From NCBI RefSeq assembly GCF_019396325.1, contig NZ_JAHKRO010000052.1, positions 1 through 62,777 on the forward strand: a stretch of DNA of 62,777 nucleotides, written 5' to 3'. Under the pieces are notes generated by a model. That model made no database searches. It had not been told where the DNA came from and saw only the letters and a list, made by a program, of their open reading frames with translations. This DNA is from Nonomuraea ceibae (lineage in GTDB: Bacteria > Actinomycetota > Actinomycetes > Streptosporangiales > Streptosporangiaceae). Positions 32,706 to 41,153 of the stretch are shown piece after piece. Position numbers and translations under genes: made by a program. Every line of letters begins with the position of its first letter. The stretch's first letter is position 1.

Positions 32706-32744
32706 GCCCTCCGGGCACCGGCGAGCGCCGAGGCGTGGCAGGCG

Positions 32745-33125
32745 TCAGGCGTCGAAGCGGCGCCGGGCGGACTCGATGTGCCCGAAGTGCTCGTGGGTCC
32801 AGCCGCAGAGCAGGTCCACCGTGGCGCGCAGGGCCTGACCGGGCCCGGTGAGCGTGTACTCGACCCGTGGCGGCACCGTCGGATACACCTTCCGCTCGGC
32901 CAGGCCGTTGCGCTCCAGCATGCGCAGGTTCTGCGTGAGCATCTTGTGGCTGATGCCCTCGACCTCGGTCCGCAGCTCGCTGAACCGCAGGGTGCGCTCG
33001 CCGAGGGCTTCGATGATCAGCAACGCCCACTTGTTGGCGACGTCCGAGAAGATCTCCCGCGCCAGGGAGTCGGCGCGCCGCAGATCCGCTTCGTCGGACA
33101 GGTTGCTGAGCTCTTTGGTCACCAT
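32745..33125 (-). CDS. HxlR-family regulator
   Basis: 126-residue winged helix with the family signature: FSDVANKWALLIIEALGERT, then FSELRTEVEGISHKMLTQNL and YPTVPPRVEYTLTGPGQALR. HxlR proteins usually sense electrophiles or small metabolites and control a divergent enzyme gene. The divergent neighbour is a RidA-like gene 97 bases away. No Cys lies near the N-terminus; the one Cys (LLCGW) is in the dimer helix. Confidence 0.92.
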   Translation of the reverse strand: MVTKELSNLSDEADLRRADSLAREIFSDVANKWALLIIEALGERTLRFSELRTEVEGISHKMLTQNLRMLERNGLAERKVYPTVPPRVEYTLTGPGQALRATVDLLCGWTHEHFGHIESARRRFDA

Positions 33126-33222
33126 CAGGTTCCCCAGTCACTGAAAAGTGCGTTCTTCCATGTCAGCGCACACTCTCCTACAGTTCCTGAGTAACCGCAA
33201 GAAACTATCGATGGAGAAGATT

Positions 33223-33627
33223 GTGGCTGTCACGCTCATCAACCCTGAAGGACACGTCCGCGTGCCGCTCTACCACCACGTCGCGGTGGCGACCGGAAGC
33301 AGGCACGTCCACCTGGCCGGTCAGGTGGCCTGGGACGAGAACGGCGAGCTGGTCGCGCCGGGCGACCTGGCCGGGCAGGTCGCCCAGGTCTACCGCAACG
33401 TCGCCAAGGCGCTCGGCGCGGCGGGGGCGACGTTCCACGATGTCGTCCGTTTCACCTGGTACGCCGCGGGCTGGAAGAGGGAGATGTACGACGCCTTCAA
33501 CGCGGGCGTCGAGCAGGCGGCGCGCGAGTTCGACCTCGCCACGCCGCCGGCCGCGCTGATCGGCGTCGACATCCTCTTCGAGCCCGGCATCCTCGTCGAG
33601 GCCGAGGTCACCGCGATCATCGACTGA
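33223..33627 (+). CDS. RidA-family protein
   Basis: 134 residues of the YjgF/YER057c/UK114 fold: HVAVATGSRHVHLAGQVAWD, VYRNVAKALGAAGATFHDVV and PPAALIGVDILFEPGILVEA. RidA proteins deaminate reactive imines or enamines and act as trimers. The Arg before the hydrophobic end that binds the carboxylate in classical RidA (usually RxxV.V) is not evident, so activity may differ. The start chosen is GTG 33223, because GGAG lies six bases upstream; ATG 33211 is in frame but has no ribosome site. Divergent from the HxlR gene, which probably controls it. Confidence 0.88.
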   Translation: MAVTLINPEGHVRVPLYHHVAVATGSRHVHLAGQVAWDENGELVAPGDLAGQVAQVYRNVAKALGAAGATFHDVVRFTWYAAGWKREMYDAFNAGVEQAAREFDLATPPAALIGVDILFEPGILVEAEVTAIID

Positions 33628-33658
33628 GCCGCGTCGCGCCGGCTTCCCGGGCGACCGG

Positions 33659-34861
33659 CTACCAGGTGGCCGGCAGCCGGTGCGCCCCGTAGATGCTCAT
33701 GTCCGTGCGCATCGGAACCTCCTCGGCCGGCACCGCCAGCCGCAGCCCCGGGAAGCGCCGGAACAGGGCGGGGAAGGCGACGCGCATCTCGATCCTGGCG
33801 AGCTGCTGGCCGAGGCACTGGTGGATGCCGTGCCCGAAGGTCAGGTGGCCCGCGGTGGGAGGCCGGGTGACGTCGAAGGTCTCCGGGTCGGCGAACCGTT
33901 CGGGGTCGCGGTTGGCCGCCGGCACCGAGATCGTGACCACCTGGCCCTTCCTGATCGTCCGACCGGCGATCTCGACGTCCTCGAGAGCGGCCCTGAGCGG
34001 TCCGAGGTGCGTGACGGCCAGGTAGCGGAGCAGCTCCTCGACGGCGCCCTCGATCAGGTGCGGCCACGACCGCAGGGCCGCGAGCTGCCCCGGGTCGCTC
34101 AGCAGGGCGAAGGCGCCGAGCCCGAGCATGTTGGCCGTGGTCTCGTGCCCGGCGACCAGGAGCAGCAGCCCCGCTCCCGCGATCTCCTCATGAGAGAGGT
34201 CACTGCCGGTCACGAGGCCGCTGAGCAGGTCGTCGGCCGGTTCCGCCCGCTTGCGCGCCACCAGCTCGTACAGGTAGCCCATCATCGACCCCGTCGCCGC
34301 GCCGACCTCCTCCTTGGTCGACCCGACCCGCAGCGCGGTCGCGGAGTCGCGCTGGAAGCGCTCCCTGTCGGCGTACGGCACGCCGAGCAGCTCGCAGATC
34401 ACCAGCGAGGGGATCGGCAGGGCGAACTCCTGGACCAGGTCCGCGGGAGCGCCGCCTCGCTCCATGGCGTCCAGGGTCTCCTCGGTGATCTGCTCGATCC
34501 GTGGCTCCAGCTGCCGCATCCTGCGAACGGTGAACTCCGCGGCCAGCTGCTTCCTGAAGCGGGAGTGGTCGGGCGGATCCATCTGCATGAAGAAGCCGGG
34601 CGGCTGGGCGAAGTTCTCCGGCTCGAGTCCCTCCCAGCGGATCGGCCAGTGCAGGTTCTCCAGCAGGCTGCTGAAACGCGAATCCGTCAGCACCGCCCTG
34701 GCCGCCGAGAAGCCGGTCACCAGCCAGCCCTGGTGACCGTCGGGATAGCGCAGAGGGCGGACGGGCGCCTCCTCCCGCCAGCGCCCGAGCACCTCGGGAG
34801 GGTCGAACGGCGAAGGGCGCTCGGTGGGAAAGGTGACAGGGGCCGGCGAAGCCTCGGACAT
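33659..34861 (-). CDS. Cytochrome P450
   Basis: Complete class I P450 of 400 aa. The I-helix AGHETT is at 237-242, the ExxR motif lies in EGAVEELLRY near 274, and the heme-binding loop FGHGIHQCLGQ is at 342-352 with Cys349. The N-terminal blocks (FDPP, DGHQGWLVTG, RFSS, FTVRRMR) closely match the partial P450 at 1-371. No ferredoxin gene is adjacent. Start chosen: ATG 34861, with GGGAG upstream; ATG 34876 is also in frame. A nested palindrome at 34881-34915 suggests tight repression by an unidentified regulator. Confidence 0.93.
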   Translation of the reverse strand: MSEASPAPVTFPTERPSPFDPPEVLGRWREEAPVRPLRYPDGHQGWLVTGFSAARAVLTDSRFSSLLENLHWPIRWEGLEPENFAQPPGFFMQMDPPDHSRFRKQLAAEFTVRRMRQLEPRIEQITEETLDAMERGGAPADLVQEFALPIPSLVICELLGVPYADRERFQRDSATALRVGSTKEEVGAATGSMMGYLYELVARKRAEPADDLLSGLVTGSDLSHEEIAGAGLLLLVAGHETTANMLGLGAFALLSDPGQLAALRSWPHLIEGAVEELLRYLAVTHLGPLRAALEDVEIAGRTIRKGQVVTISVPAANRDPERFADPETFDVTRPPTAGHLTFGHGIHQCLGQQLARIEMRVAFPALFRRFPGLRLAVPAEEVPMRTDMSIYGAHRLPATW

Positions 34862-34880
34862 GGACAGCTCCCTCATTGAG

Positions 34881-34915
34881 CCTCTATGGATGTAGAGACT
34901 CTACGTGAGTAGAGG
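34881..34915. promoter_or_regulatory. Nested palindrome upstream of the P450 gene
   Basis: The perfect palindrome GTAGAGACTCTAC (34892-34904) is flanked symmetrically, five bases away on each side, by CCTCTA (34881-34886) and TAGAGG (34910-34915). Four CTCTA half-sites on one 35-base axis suggest two cooperative dimers. Confidence 0.65.
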
Positions 34916-34934
34916 TTCGCCCGGGCAACCGGCC

Positions 34935-35918
34935 TCAGGAAAGGAAGGCGGCGCGGTCGGCGGCGGGCAGCCATTGGCGCCCGGGGTCGAACGGGCGGAA
35001 CCGGTCCCTGACGAAGCGGGCGAGCGACGTCAGCAGCGGATGGTCGTTGTGCCGCCGGCGGAGCAGCGAACAGGGATACACGGGGACCGGGTCGACCACC
35101 GGGATCTGCACGGTGCGCGCATGGCTGGGCAGGCGGCACCACTCGCCGACGAGGCCGACGCGCTCGCCCGAGGCGATCCCCTCGACGTAGTACTCCCAGC
35201 CGAAGTCGGGGCCCGAGTCGTCGATGTGGACGCCGAACTCGGCGCCGAACAGGTTCCAGAAGTCGGCCCACTCGCTGCCGGCGGCGTTGCCCGGCATCCA
35301 CACGGTCATGCCCGCCAGCCGCCCCGTCTCCACCTGCGGCAGAGCGGCCAGGGGATGGTCGCGGCACACCAGCAGGTGCGCCTGCTCCAGGTAGGCGGGG
35401 CTGGACACCAGGTCGTCGTCCAGCGGCCCGCAAGCCCGCGCGAAGGCCGCGTCCACGGACCCGTTCGCCAGCGAGGCGCGCGCGGAACGCAGCCCGTTGG
35501 AGGTGACGATGTCGATCTCGGCGTCCGCGGTGACCTGGTGGAAGGCGCGGATCACGTCGATGGAGGCCAGCCGGGTGTCCAGGACGTCGACACGCAGGGT
35601 CCGCCGCCGGTTGCGCAGCATCTCGGCCGCCTGGTCGGCCAGGCCGACGAGGGCGCGGGCGTGGTTGAGGAACGCCCGGCCGTCCTGGGTGGGCTCGGCG
35701 CCGACGCGCGTGCGGGACAGCAGCCGTACGCCGAGGTCGGTCTCCAGTTTCGCGATGCGCTTGGAGACGGCCTGCTGGCTGATGCCGAGCGTGGCGGCGG
35801 CCTCGCTGAAGTAGCGCTCGTCGGTGACGGCGACGAAGGCGCGGACCGCCGCGAGGTCCAGGTCAACTGGTTGTACCACCGTTGGTTGTGGACGGGCGGC
35901 GTGTCGGTTGTTGGACAA
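34935..35918 (-). CDS. LysR-family regulator
   Basis: 327 residues. The helix-turn-helix at about 20-75 reads DLAAVRAFVAVTDERYFSEA, then LGISQQAVSKRIAKLETDLG and VRLLSRTRV. A periplasmic-binding-like effector domain follows (LRVDVLDTRLASIDVIRAFH onward). The start is TTG 35918, supported by GAGGAAG six bases upstream; GTG 35879 is an alternative 13 codons inside. It is divergent from the DNA polymerase gene, with about 67 bases between starts. LysR proteins usually control a divergent or nearby gene, but a dnaE target would be unusual. Confidence 0.92.
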   Translation of the reverse strand: MSNNRHAARPQPTVVQPVDLDLAAVRAFVAVTDERYFSEAAATLGISQQAVSKRIAKLETDLGVRLLSRTRVGAEPTQDGRAFLNHARALVGLADQAAEMLRNRRRTLRVDVLDTRLASIDVIRAFHQVTADAEIDIVTSNGLRSARASLANGSVDAAFARACGPLDDDLVSSPAYLEQAHLLVCRDHPLAALPQVETGRLAGMTVWMPGNAAGSEWADFWNLFGAEFGVHIDDSGPDFGWEYYVEGIASGERVGLVGEWCRLPSHARTVQIPVVDPVPVYPCSLLRRRHNDHPLLTSLARFVRDRFRPFDPGRQWLPAADRAAFLS

Positions 35919-35985
35919 CCCGGCTTCCTCTCGGATCGAATGCGGGGTCTTCGCCGCAGCCTACAACCAGGGGGAGTGGATATTG

Positions 35986-38900
35986 ATGGGGTCCTTCGTG
36001 CATCTCCACGTGCACACCGAGTACAGCATGCTCGACGGCGCGGCCAAGGTCGGCCTGCTGATGGAGGAGGTGGCGCGGCTCGGCATGCCGGCCGTGGCGA
36101 TGAGCGACCACGGCAACGTGCACGGGGCGTACGAGTTCCACCAGAAGGCGCGCAAGGCGGGCATCAAGCCGATCATCGGCATCGAGGCGTACGTCGCCCC
36201 CGCCTCCAGGCACCACCGCAAGCCGGTGTACTACAGCGACGACCTCTCGCTGCGCCGTTCCGACGACGAGACCGGCGAGGGCGGGGACGTCTCCGGGCGC
36301 GGTCTGTACACGCACATGACGATGTGGGCGGCCGGTGCTCAGGGCCTGCGCAACCTGTTCCGGTTGCAGTCCCGGGCCTGGCTCGAAGGACACGTCCAGA
36401 AATATCCGCGCATGGATGACGAACTGCTCGCCGAGCACGGCCAGGACCTCATCGCCACGACCGGCTGCCCCTCCGGCGAGGTGCAGACCCGGCTCCGGCT
36501 CGGCCAGTACGACCAGGCCGTCGCGGCCGCCGCCCGCTACCGCGACATCTTCGGCCCGGACAACTACTTCCTGGAGCTGATGGACCACGGCCTCGCCATC
36601 GAGCGCCGGGTCCGCGACGACCTGCTGAGGCTCGGCAAGGAGCTCGACCTGCCGCCCCTGGCCACCAACGACTCCCACTACGTCACGGAGAACCAGGCCC
36701 AGGCCCACGACGCGCTGCTGTGCGTCGGCACCGGCAAGCGGCTCGCCGACCCCGACCGCTTCCGCTTCAGCGGCAGCGGCTACTACGTCAAGCCCGCCGA
36801 GGAGATGCGCGCGTCGTGGGACGCCGAGGTGCCGGGCGCCTGCGACAACACGCTGCTGGTCGCCGAGCGGGTCGGCGACTACGGGGAGGTGTTCGCGCAC
36901 CGCGACCTGACGCCGCGCTTCCCCGTACCGGAAGGCGAGAGCGAGTCGAGCTGGCTGCGCAAGGAGACGCTGGAGGGGGCGCGCCGCCGCTACGGCGGCC
37001 GGCCGTCGCAGGAGGTGCTGGACCGGATCGACTACGAGCTGTCGGTCATCGACGCGATGGGGTTCCCCGGCTACTTCCTGGTCGTCGCCGACATCTGCCG
37101 GTACGCCCGCGAGCACGGCATCGGCCTGGGCCCCGGCCGGGGCTCGGCCACCGGCTCGATGGTCGCCTACTGCACCGGCATCACCCAGCTGGACCCGATC
37201 GAGCACAAACTGATCTTCGAACGCTTCCTCAACCCCGAGCGCGTCTCCATGCCGGACGTCGACCTCGACTTCGACGACCGCCGGCGGGACGAGATGATCG
37301 ACTACGTCACCCGCAGGTACGGCGAGGACCGGGTCTGCCAGATCGTCACGTTCGGCACCATCAAGGCCAAGGCCGCCATCAAGGACTCGTGCCGGGTGCT
37401 GGGCCTGCCGTACGCGCTCGGCGACCGCATCACCAAGGCGTTCCCGGCGGCCGACGGCGGCAAGGAGATCCCGCTGGCCGCCATCCACGACCCCGGCCAC
37501 CCCCGCTACGGCGAGGCCGCCGAGCTGCGCCAGATGTACGAGCAGGACCCCGACGTCACCAGGGTGATCGACGCCGCCACCGGCATCGAGGGCCTGACCC
37601 GGGGGACCGGCATCCACGCCGCCGGTGTGATCCTCTCCAGCGAGCCGCTCATCGACGTGATCCCCCTGGTCAAGCCGAAGACGGACGGGCCCGTCATCAC
37701 CGGCTTCCCCTTCACCCAGGCCGAGGAGATGGGCCTGCTGAAGATGGACTTCCTCGGCCTGCGCAACCTCACCGTCATCGGCGACGCCATCGCGAACGTC
37801 CGCGCCAACAAGGGCGTCGAGCTCGACGTCCTGGAGATCCCGCTCGACGACGCCGCGACGTACGAGCTGCTGGCCCGCGGCGACACGCTCGGCGTCTTCC
37901 AGCTCGACAGCGGCGGCATGCGGGTGCTGCTGAAGCTGATGCAGCCGACCACGTTCACCGACATCGCCGCGGTGAACGCGCTGTACCGGCCCGGCCCGAT
38001 GGAGATGAACGCCCACACCAACTACGCGCTGCGCAAGACCGGCAGGCAACCGGTCGAGCCGATCCACCCCGAGCTGGAGGAGGCGCTGGAGCCCATCCTC
38101 GGCGACACGTACCACCTGGTGGTCTTCCAGGAGCAGGTGATGGCCATCGCCCAGCAGCTCGCCGGCTACTCACTCGGCGCCGCCGACATGCTGCGCCGGG
38201 CCATGGGCAAGAAGAAGAAGGAGGTCCTGGACGCCGAATGGGACCGCTTCTCGGCGGGCATGCGCGGGCGGGGCTTCTCCGAGGAGGCCGTCAAGGCGGT
38301 GTGGGACGTCCTGGTGCCGTTCAGCGGCTACGGCTTCAACAAGTCGCACACCGCCGGCTACGGCCTCGTCTCCTACTGGACCGCCTACCTCAAGGCCAAC
38401 CACCCGTGTGAATACCTGGCGGCGCTGCTCACCTCCGTCGGCGACGACAAGGACAAGATGGCCGTCTACCTGGCCGACTGCCGCCGCGCGGGCATCAAGG
38501 TGCTGCCCCCGGACGTCAACGCCAGCCGGCAGGACTTCGCCGCGGTCGGCGCCGACATCCGCTTCGGCCTGGGAGCCGTCCGCAACGTGGGCACGGGCGT
38601 CGTGGACGCGATCGTCACCGCCCGGGAGGCCAAGGGGCACTACACCGACTTCAACGACTTCCTCACCAAGGTCCCCGCCGTCGTCTGCAACAAGCGCGTC
38701 ATCGAGTCCCTGGCCAAGGCCGGAGCCTTCGACAGCCTGGGCCATCACCGCCAGGCCCTCGTCTCGGTGCACGAGCAGGCCGTCGACGCGGTCGTCGACC
38801 TCAAGCGCAACGAGGCCCACGGCCAGGACTCGCTGTTCGGCGAGCCGGGCCGGAGCAGCGCGTTCTCGACCGCGATCCCGGAGGGCGAGTGGGACCGCGC

Positions 38901-39528
38901 CACCCTGCTCGCCTTCGAACGCGAGATGCTCGGCCTGTACGTCAGCAGCCATCCGCTCGACGGCGCCGAACACGTCCTCGACGCCAACCGCGACACCACC
39001 ATCGCCGAGCTGCAGGCCTCCGGCCGGCAGGACGCGCCCGTCCGCATCAGCGGCATCGTCTCCGGCCTGCAACGCAAGATCACCAAACAGGGCAGCCCCT
39101 GGGCGATCGTCACCCTTGAGGACCATGACGCCGCCGTCGAGTGCCTCGTCTTCCCCAAGACCTACACCCTGTACGGCGAAGCGCTGGCCGAGGACCGGGT
39201 GATCTCCGTACGGGGCCGGGTCAACGTCCGTGACGAGACGCTGAGCGTGTACGGCGAGGAGATCAAGGTCCTCGACGTGTCACACGCGAACGCCGAGCCG
39301 CCCGTGGTGCTCTCGATCCAGGAGAGCCGCCTGAACGCGCGCGTCGTCTCGGAGCTCAAGCACATCCTGTCCGCCCACCCCGGCCGCGCCCCCGTCCACG
39401 TCCGCCTGCACCGCCAGGGCGCCAAAGGGCTGCTGCTGAACCTGCAGCCCTTCCGGGTCGCCCCGGAGCCGGCCTTCTACAGCGACGTCAAGGCCCTGCT
39501 CGGCCCCGGCGCGATCTGGCAGGGCTGA
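35986..39528 (+). CDS. dnaE: DNA polymerase III alpha subunit, DnaE1 type
   Basis: Complete 1180-residue replicative polymerase subunit. The PHP domain has intact metal ligands: HLHVH at 6-10, SDHGNVHGAYEF, GCPSGEVQ, ELMDHG and TNDSHY, so PHP proofreading is possible. The palm motif PDVDLDFDD is near residue 423, followed by fingers, the beta-binding region and an OB domain (VRISGIVSGLQRKITKQGSP). GGGGGAG precedes ATG 35986. The surroundings (P450, LysR, secreted proteins) are accessory, and no replication gene is near. It may be the housekeeping gene or a second copy, for instance a drug-insensitive one; the window cannot decide. Confidence 0.93.
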   Translation: MGSFVHLHVHTEYSMLDGAAKVGLLMEEVARLGMPAVAMSDHGNVHGAYEFHQKARKAGIKPIIGIEAYVAPASRHHRKPVYYSDDLSLRRSDDETGEGGDVSGRGLYTHMTMWAAGAQGLRNLFRLQSRAWLEGHVQKYPRMDDELLAEHGQDLIATTGCPSGEVQTRLRLGQYDQAVAAAARYRDIFGPDNYFLELMDHGLAIERRVRDDLLRLGKELDLPPLATNDSHYVTENQAQAHDALLCVGTGKRLADPDRFRFSGSGYYVKPAEEMRASWDAEVPGACDNTLLVAERVGDYGEVFAHRDLTPRFPVPEGESESSWLRKETLEGARRRYGGRPSQEVLDRIDYELSVIDAMGFPGYFLVVADICRYAREHGIGLGPGRGSATGSMVAYCTGITQLDPIEHKLIFERFLNPERVSMPDVDLDFDDRRRDEMIDYVTRRYGEDRVCQIVTFGTIKAKAAIKDSCRVLGLPYALGDRITKAFPAADGGKEIPLAAIHDPGHPRYGEAAELRQMYEQDPDVTRVIDAATGIEGLTRGTGIHAAGVILSSEPLIDVIPLVKPKTDGPVITGFPFTQAEEMGLLKMDFLGLRNLTVIGDAIANVRANKGVELDVLEIPLDDAATYELLARGDTLGVFQLDSGGMRVLLKLMQPTTFTDIAAVNALYRPGPMEMNAHTNYALRKTGRQPVEPIHPELEEALEPILGDTYHLVVFQEQVMAIAQQLAGYSLGAADMLRRAMGKKKKEVLDAEWDRFSAGMRGRGFSEEAVKAVWDVLVPFSGYGFNKSHTAGYGLVSYWTAYLKANHPCEYLAALLTSVGDDKDKMAVYLADCRRAGIKVLPPDVNASRQDFAAVGADIRFGLGAVRNVGTGVVDAIVTAREAKGHYTDFNDFLTKVPAVVCNKRVIESLAKAGAFDSLGHHRQALVSVHEQAVDAVVDLKRNEAHGQDSLFGEPGRSSAFSTAIPEGEWDRATLLAFEREMLGLYVSSHPLDGAEHVLDANRDTTIAELQASGRQDAPVRISGIVSGLQRKITKQGSPWAIVTLEDHDAAVECLVFPKTYTLYGEALAEDRVISVRGRVNVRDETLSVYGEEIKVLDVSHANAEPPVVLSIQESRLNARVVSELKHILSAHPGRAPVHVRLHRQGAKGLLLNLQPFRVAPEPAFYSDVKALLGPGAIWQG

Positions 39529-39562
39529 CCCACCGGCTCCGCGACGCGTGGCGCTTCGGCGG

Positions 39563-40012
39563 TCAGGTCCAGCTGGTGCTCGTCAGGACGTGGCCGTCGC
39601 ACGCCAGCAGAGCCCGCGAGACGCGGCCGTGGAGGTTGTTGCCGATCTTCGTGTAGGCGTAGGTGACGCCCGGGTCGACGGTCTCCGAGACCCAGCCGTC
39701 GGCGCGGGCGGCGCCGGAATTGGAGCGTTCCAGGACGGCGGCGCAGTTGGTGCGGGAGTTCTCGATGCGGGCGAACGAGCCGCACCGGTCGGAGTAGAAG
39801 TATTTCAGGGCCATGCCGCCGGCGGTTCTGGTCGGCCCGACCTGCCGGAAGGTGCCGGCGCAGCCGCCGACGGTCGGGTACTGGCCCTCGAACCCGTAGG
39901 CCCCGTAGTTGCCGCCCGAGAACGACGCGGCGTCGGCGGTGAGCGGGGTGAGCGCCAGCAGCGCGGCGGCGCCCGAGGCGGTCAGCAGGGTCTGGAACGA
40001 TCGGCGGCGCAT
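39563..40012 (-). CDS. Secreted protein of unknown function
   Basis: 149 residues with a signal peptide: RRRSFQTLLTASGAAALLAL and cleavage near LTADAASF. The mature part of about 120 residues has four Cys (GGCAGT, DRCGSF, TNCAAV, LACDGH), so two disulfides are likely, and is Gly/Tyr rich (GGNYGAYGFEGQY). It resembles small secreted actinomycete proteins with a beta-sandwich, but no family is recognised. GAGG precedes ATG 40012. It stands alone, convergent with the polymerase gene. Confidence 0.78.
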   Translation of the reverse strand: MRRRSFQTLLTASGAAALLALTPLTADAASFSGGNYGAYGFEGQYPTVGGCAGTFRQVGPTRTAGGMALKYFYSDRCGSFARIENSRTNCAAVLERSNSGAARADGWVSETVDPGVTYAYTKIGNNLHGRVSRALLACDGHVLTSTSWT

Positions 40013-40144
40013 GCGAACCTCTTTCGTCAGCGGGCTGGGCGGCCATCGCGTGGTGCGCACGTCAAGACCGATGGCCGCAGACATCAGTGTGACGTCCTCA
40101 CCGCCGCTGACCAGGCAGATCGAGACCGGGGACTCCTACTTGTC

Positions 40145-40483
40145 GCGCCGCCGGCCTCGTTCCAGGAGACGATCGTCGGCCGCCGGCGCGCCCAGCGCGA
40201 CCATCTGGTCTCCCGCCTGTCCGCGCTGCCGTGGTGCCGCTTCCGGACCCCGCAGGGCGGCCTGTCGCTGTGGCTCGAACTCCTCGACGCCGACTCCAGC
40301 CGGCTGGCCGCCCTCGCGGCCACCCGCAATCTCTTCCTCACCCCGGGCTTTCATTTCTCGCCCGACGGCGCCCTGGGCCACTACCTGCGGCTTCCCTTCA
40401 CCCTCCCGCCGGAGGCGCTCGACGCCGCCGTCGACAGGCTCATCGAGACCCACGCCGCCCTGTACGAGCCGGGCACGCGGTGA
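40145..40483 (+). pseudogene. C-terminal fragment of a MocR-type aminotransferase regulator
   Basis: The frame reads RDHLVSRLSALPWCRFRTPQ, then GGLSLWLELLDADSSRLAAL, NLFLTPGFHFSPDG and YLRLPFTLPPEALDAAVDRL. This is the last 100 or so residues of the fold-type I aminotransferase domain of GntR/MocR regulators. The DNA-binding domain and the PLP lysine region are absent, and there is no usable start. It probably lost its 5' two-thirds by deletion next to the secreted protein gene. Confidence 0.75.
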
Positions 40484-40492
40484 ACGGCCCGG

Positions 40493-41083
40493 TCACGCCA
40501 GGACCGACACGAGGATCACCGTCATGACGACGGCGAGCACGACCCCGGCGACGGCGAACGCGACCCGATAGGGATGGCGCTCGGGCCAGGACACCAGGCC
40601 CGGGTACGTCCTGGCCAGCTCGGCGGCGTCGACCGGGCGATCAGGGCCGCCGCACGGCACGCCGAGCGCGTTCACCAGCCGGTCGATGTCCGCGCGCGCG
40701 TAGCCGCCGGCGGGCACCCGCATGAGCAGGCTGCGGTCGGCGTCGAGCACGAACAGGGTGTCGCCGGGGGACCCCCGCGGCGCGACGAGGGTCGCCCGCA
40801 CCACCTCCGCGACGCGCGACCGTGAGCGGCGCCGCTGGTAGAACAGCCCTCGCAGGACGATCTCCCGCGACGTCAGGACGATCCGGGCCCGGACGAAGGC
40901 GCAGATCCCCAGGAGGATCGGCACGGCGAAGAAGGCGCCCACGATCGGGGCGAACACCGTCGGGGCGTCGCCGGCCAGGACGGCGGCGACGATGAGCACG
41001 GCGGCCACCAGTGCGGCGACCAGGAAGATCGCCCCCTTCCCGGCATCGGGCCGCAGAACGAGCTTATCCTGTGTCTCTCGCAC
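40493..41083 (-). CDS. PH-domain-like membrane protein
   Basis: 196 residues. Two hydrophobic segments near the N-terminus (GAIFLVAALVAAVLIVAAVL, VFAPIVGAFFAVPILLGICA) are followed by a bacterial PH-like domain (RIVLTSREIVLRGLFYQRRR, DTLFVLDADRSLLMRVPAGG). A third segment closes the protein (VAFAVAGVVLAVVMTVILVS). Similar proteins are common in actinomycetes with no known role. Start chosen: GTG 41083, with GGGGGA upstream. No operon partner is evident. Confidence 0.75.
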   Translation of the reverse strand: MRETQDKLVLRPDAGKGAIFLVAALVAAVLIVAAVLAGDAPTVFAPIVGAFFAVPILLGICAFVRARIVLTSREIVLRGLFYQRRRSRSRVAEVVRATLVAPRGSPGDTLFVLDADRSLLMRVPAGGYARADIDRLVNALGVPCGGPDRPVDAAELARTYPGLVSWPERHPYRVAFAVAGVVLAVVMTVILVSVLA

Positions 41084-41153
41084 GCCAAGATCCCCCTTTT
41101 GCTCTCCTTCCCTAACTTGCCTCACCAGGAGCGGTGCTCCGGCCATGCGGGGT

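Noticed and set aside
35863..38115. A 750-codon open frame opposite the DNA polymerase gene
   Set aside because: It mirrors the dnaE codons and has no recognisable motif; dnaE is unambiguous.
35986..39528. A full nargenicin-type biosynthetic cluster around dnaE
   Set aside because: No polyketide synthase or other assembly-line gene is present in the window; only the resistance-copy idea is kept as a hypothesis.
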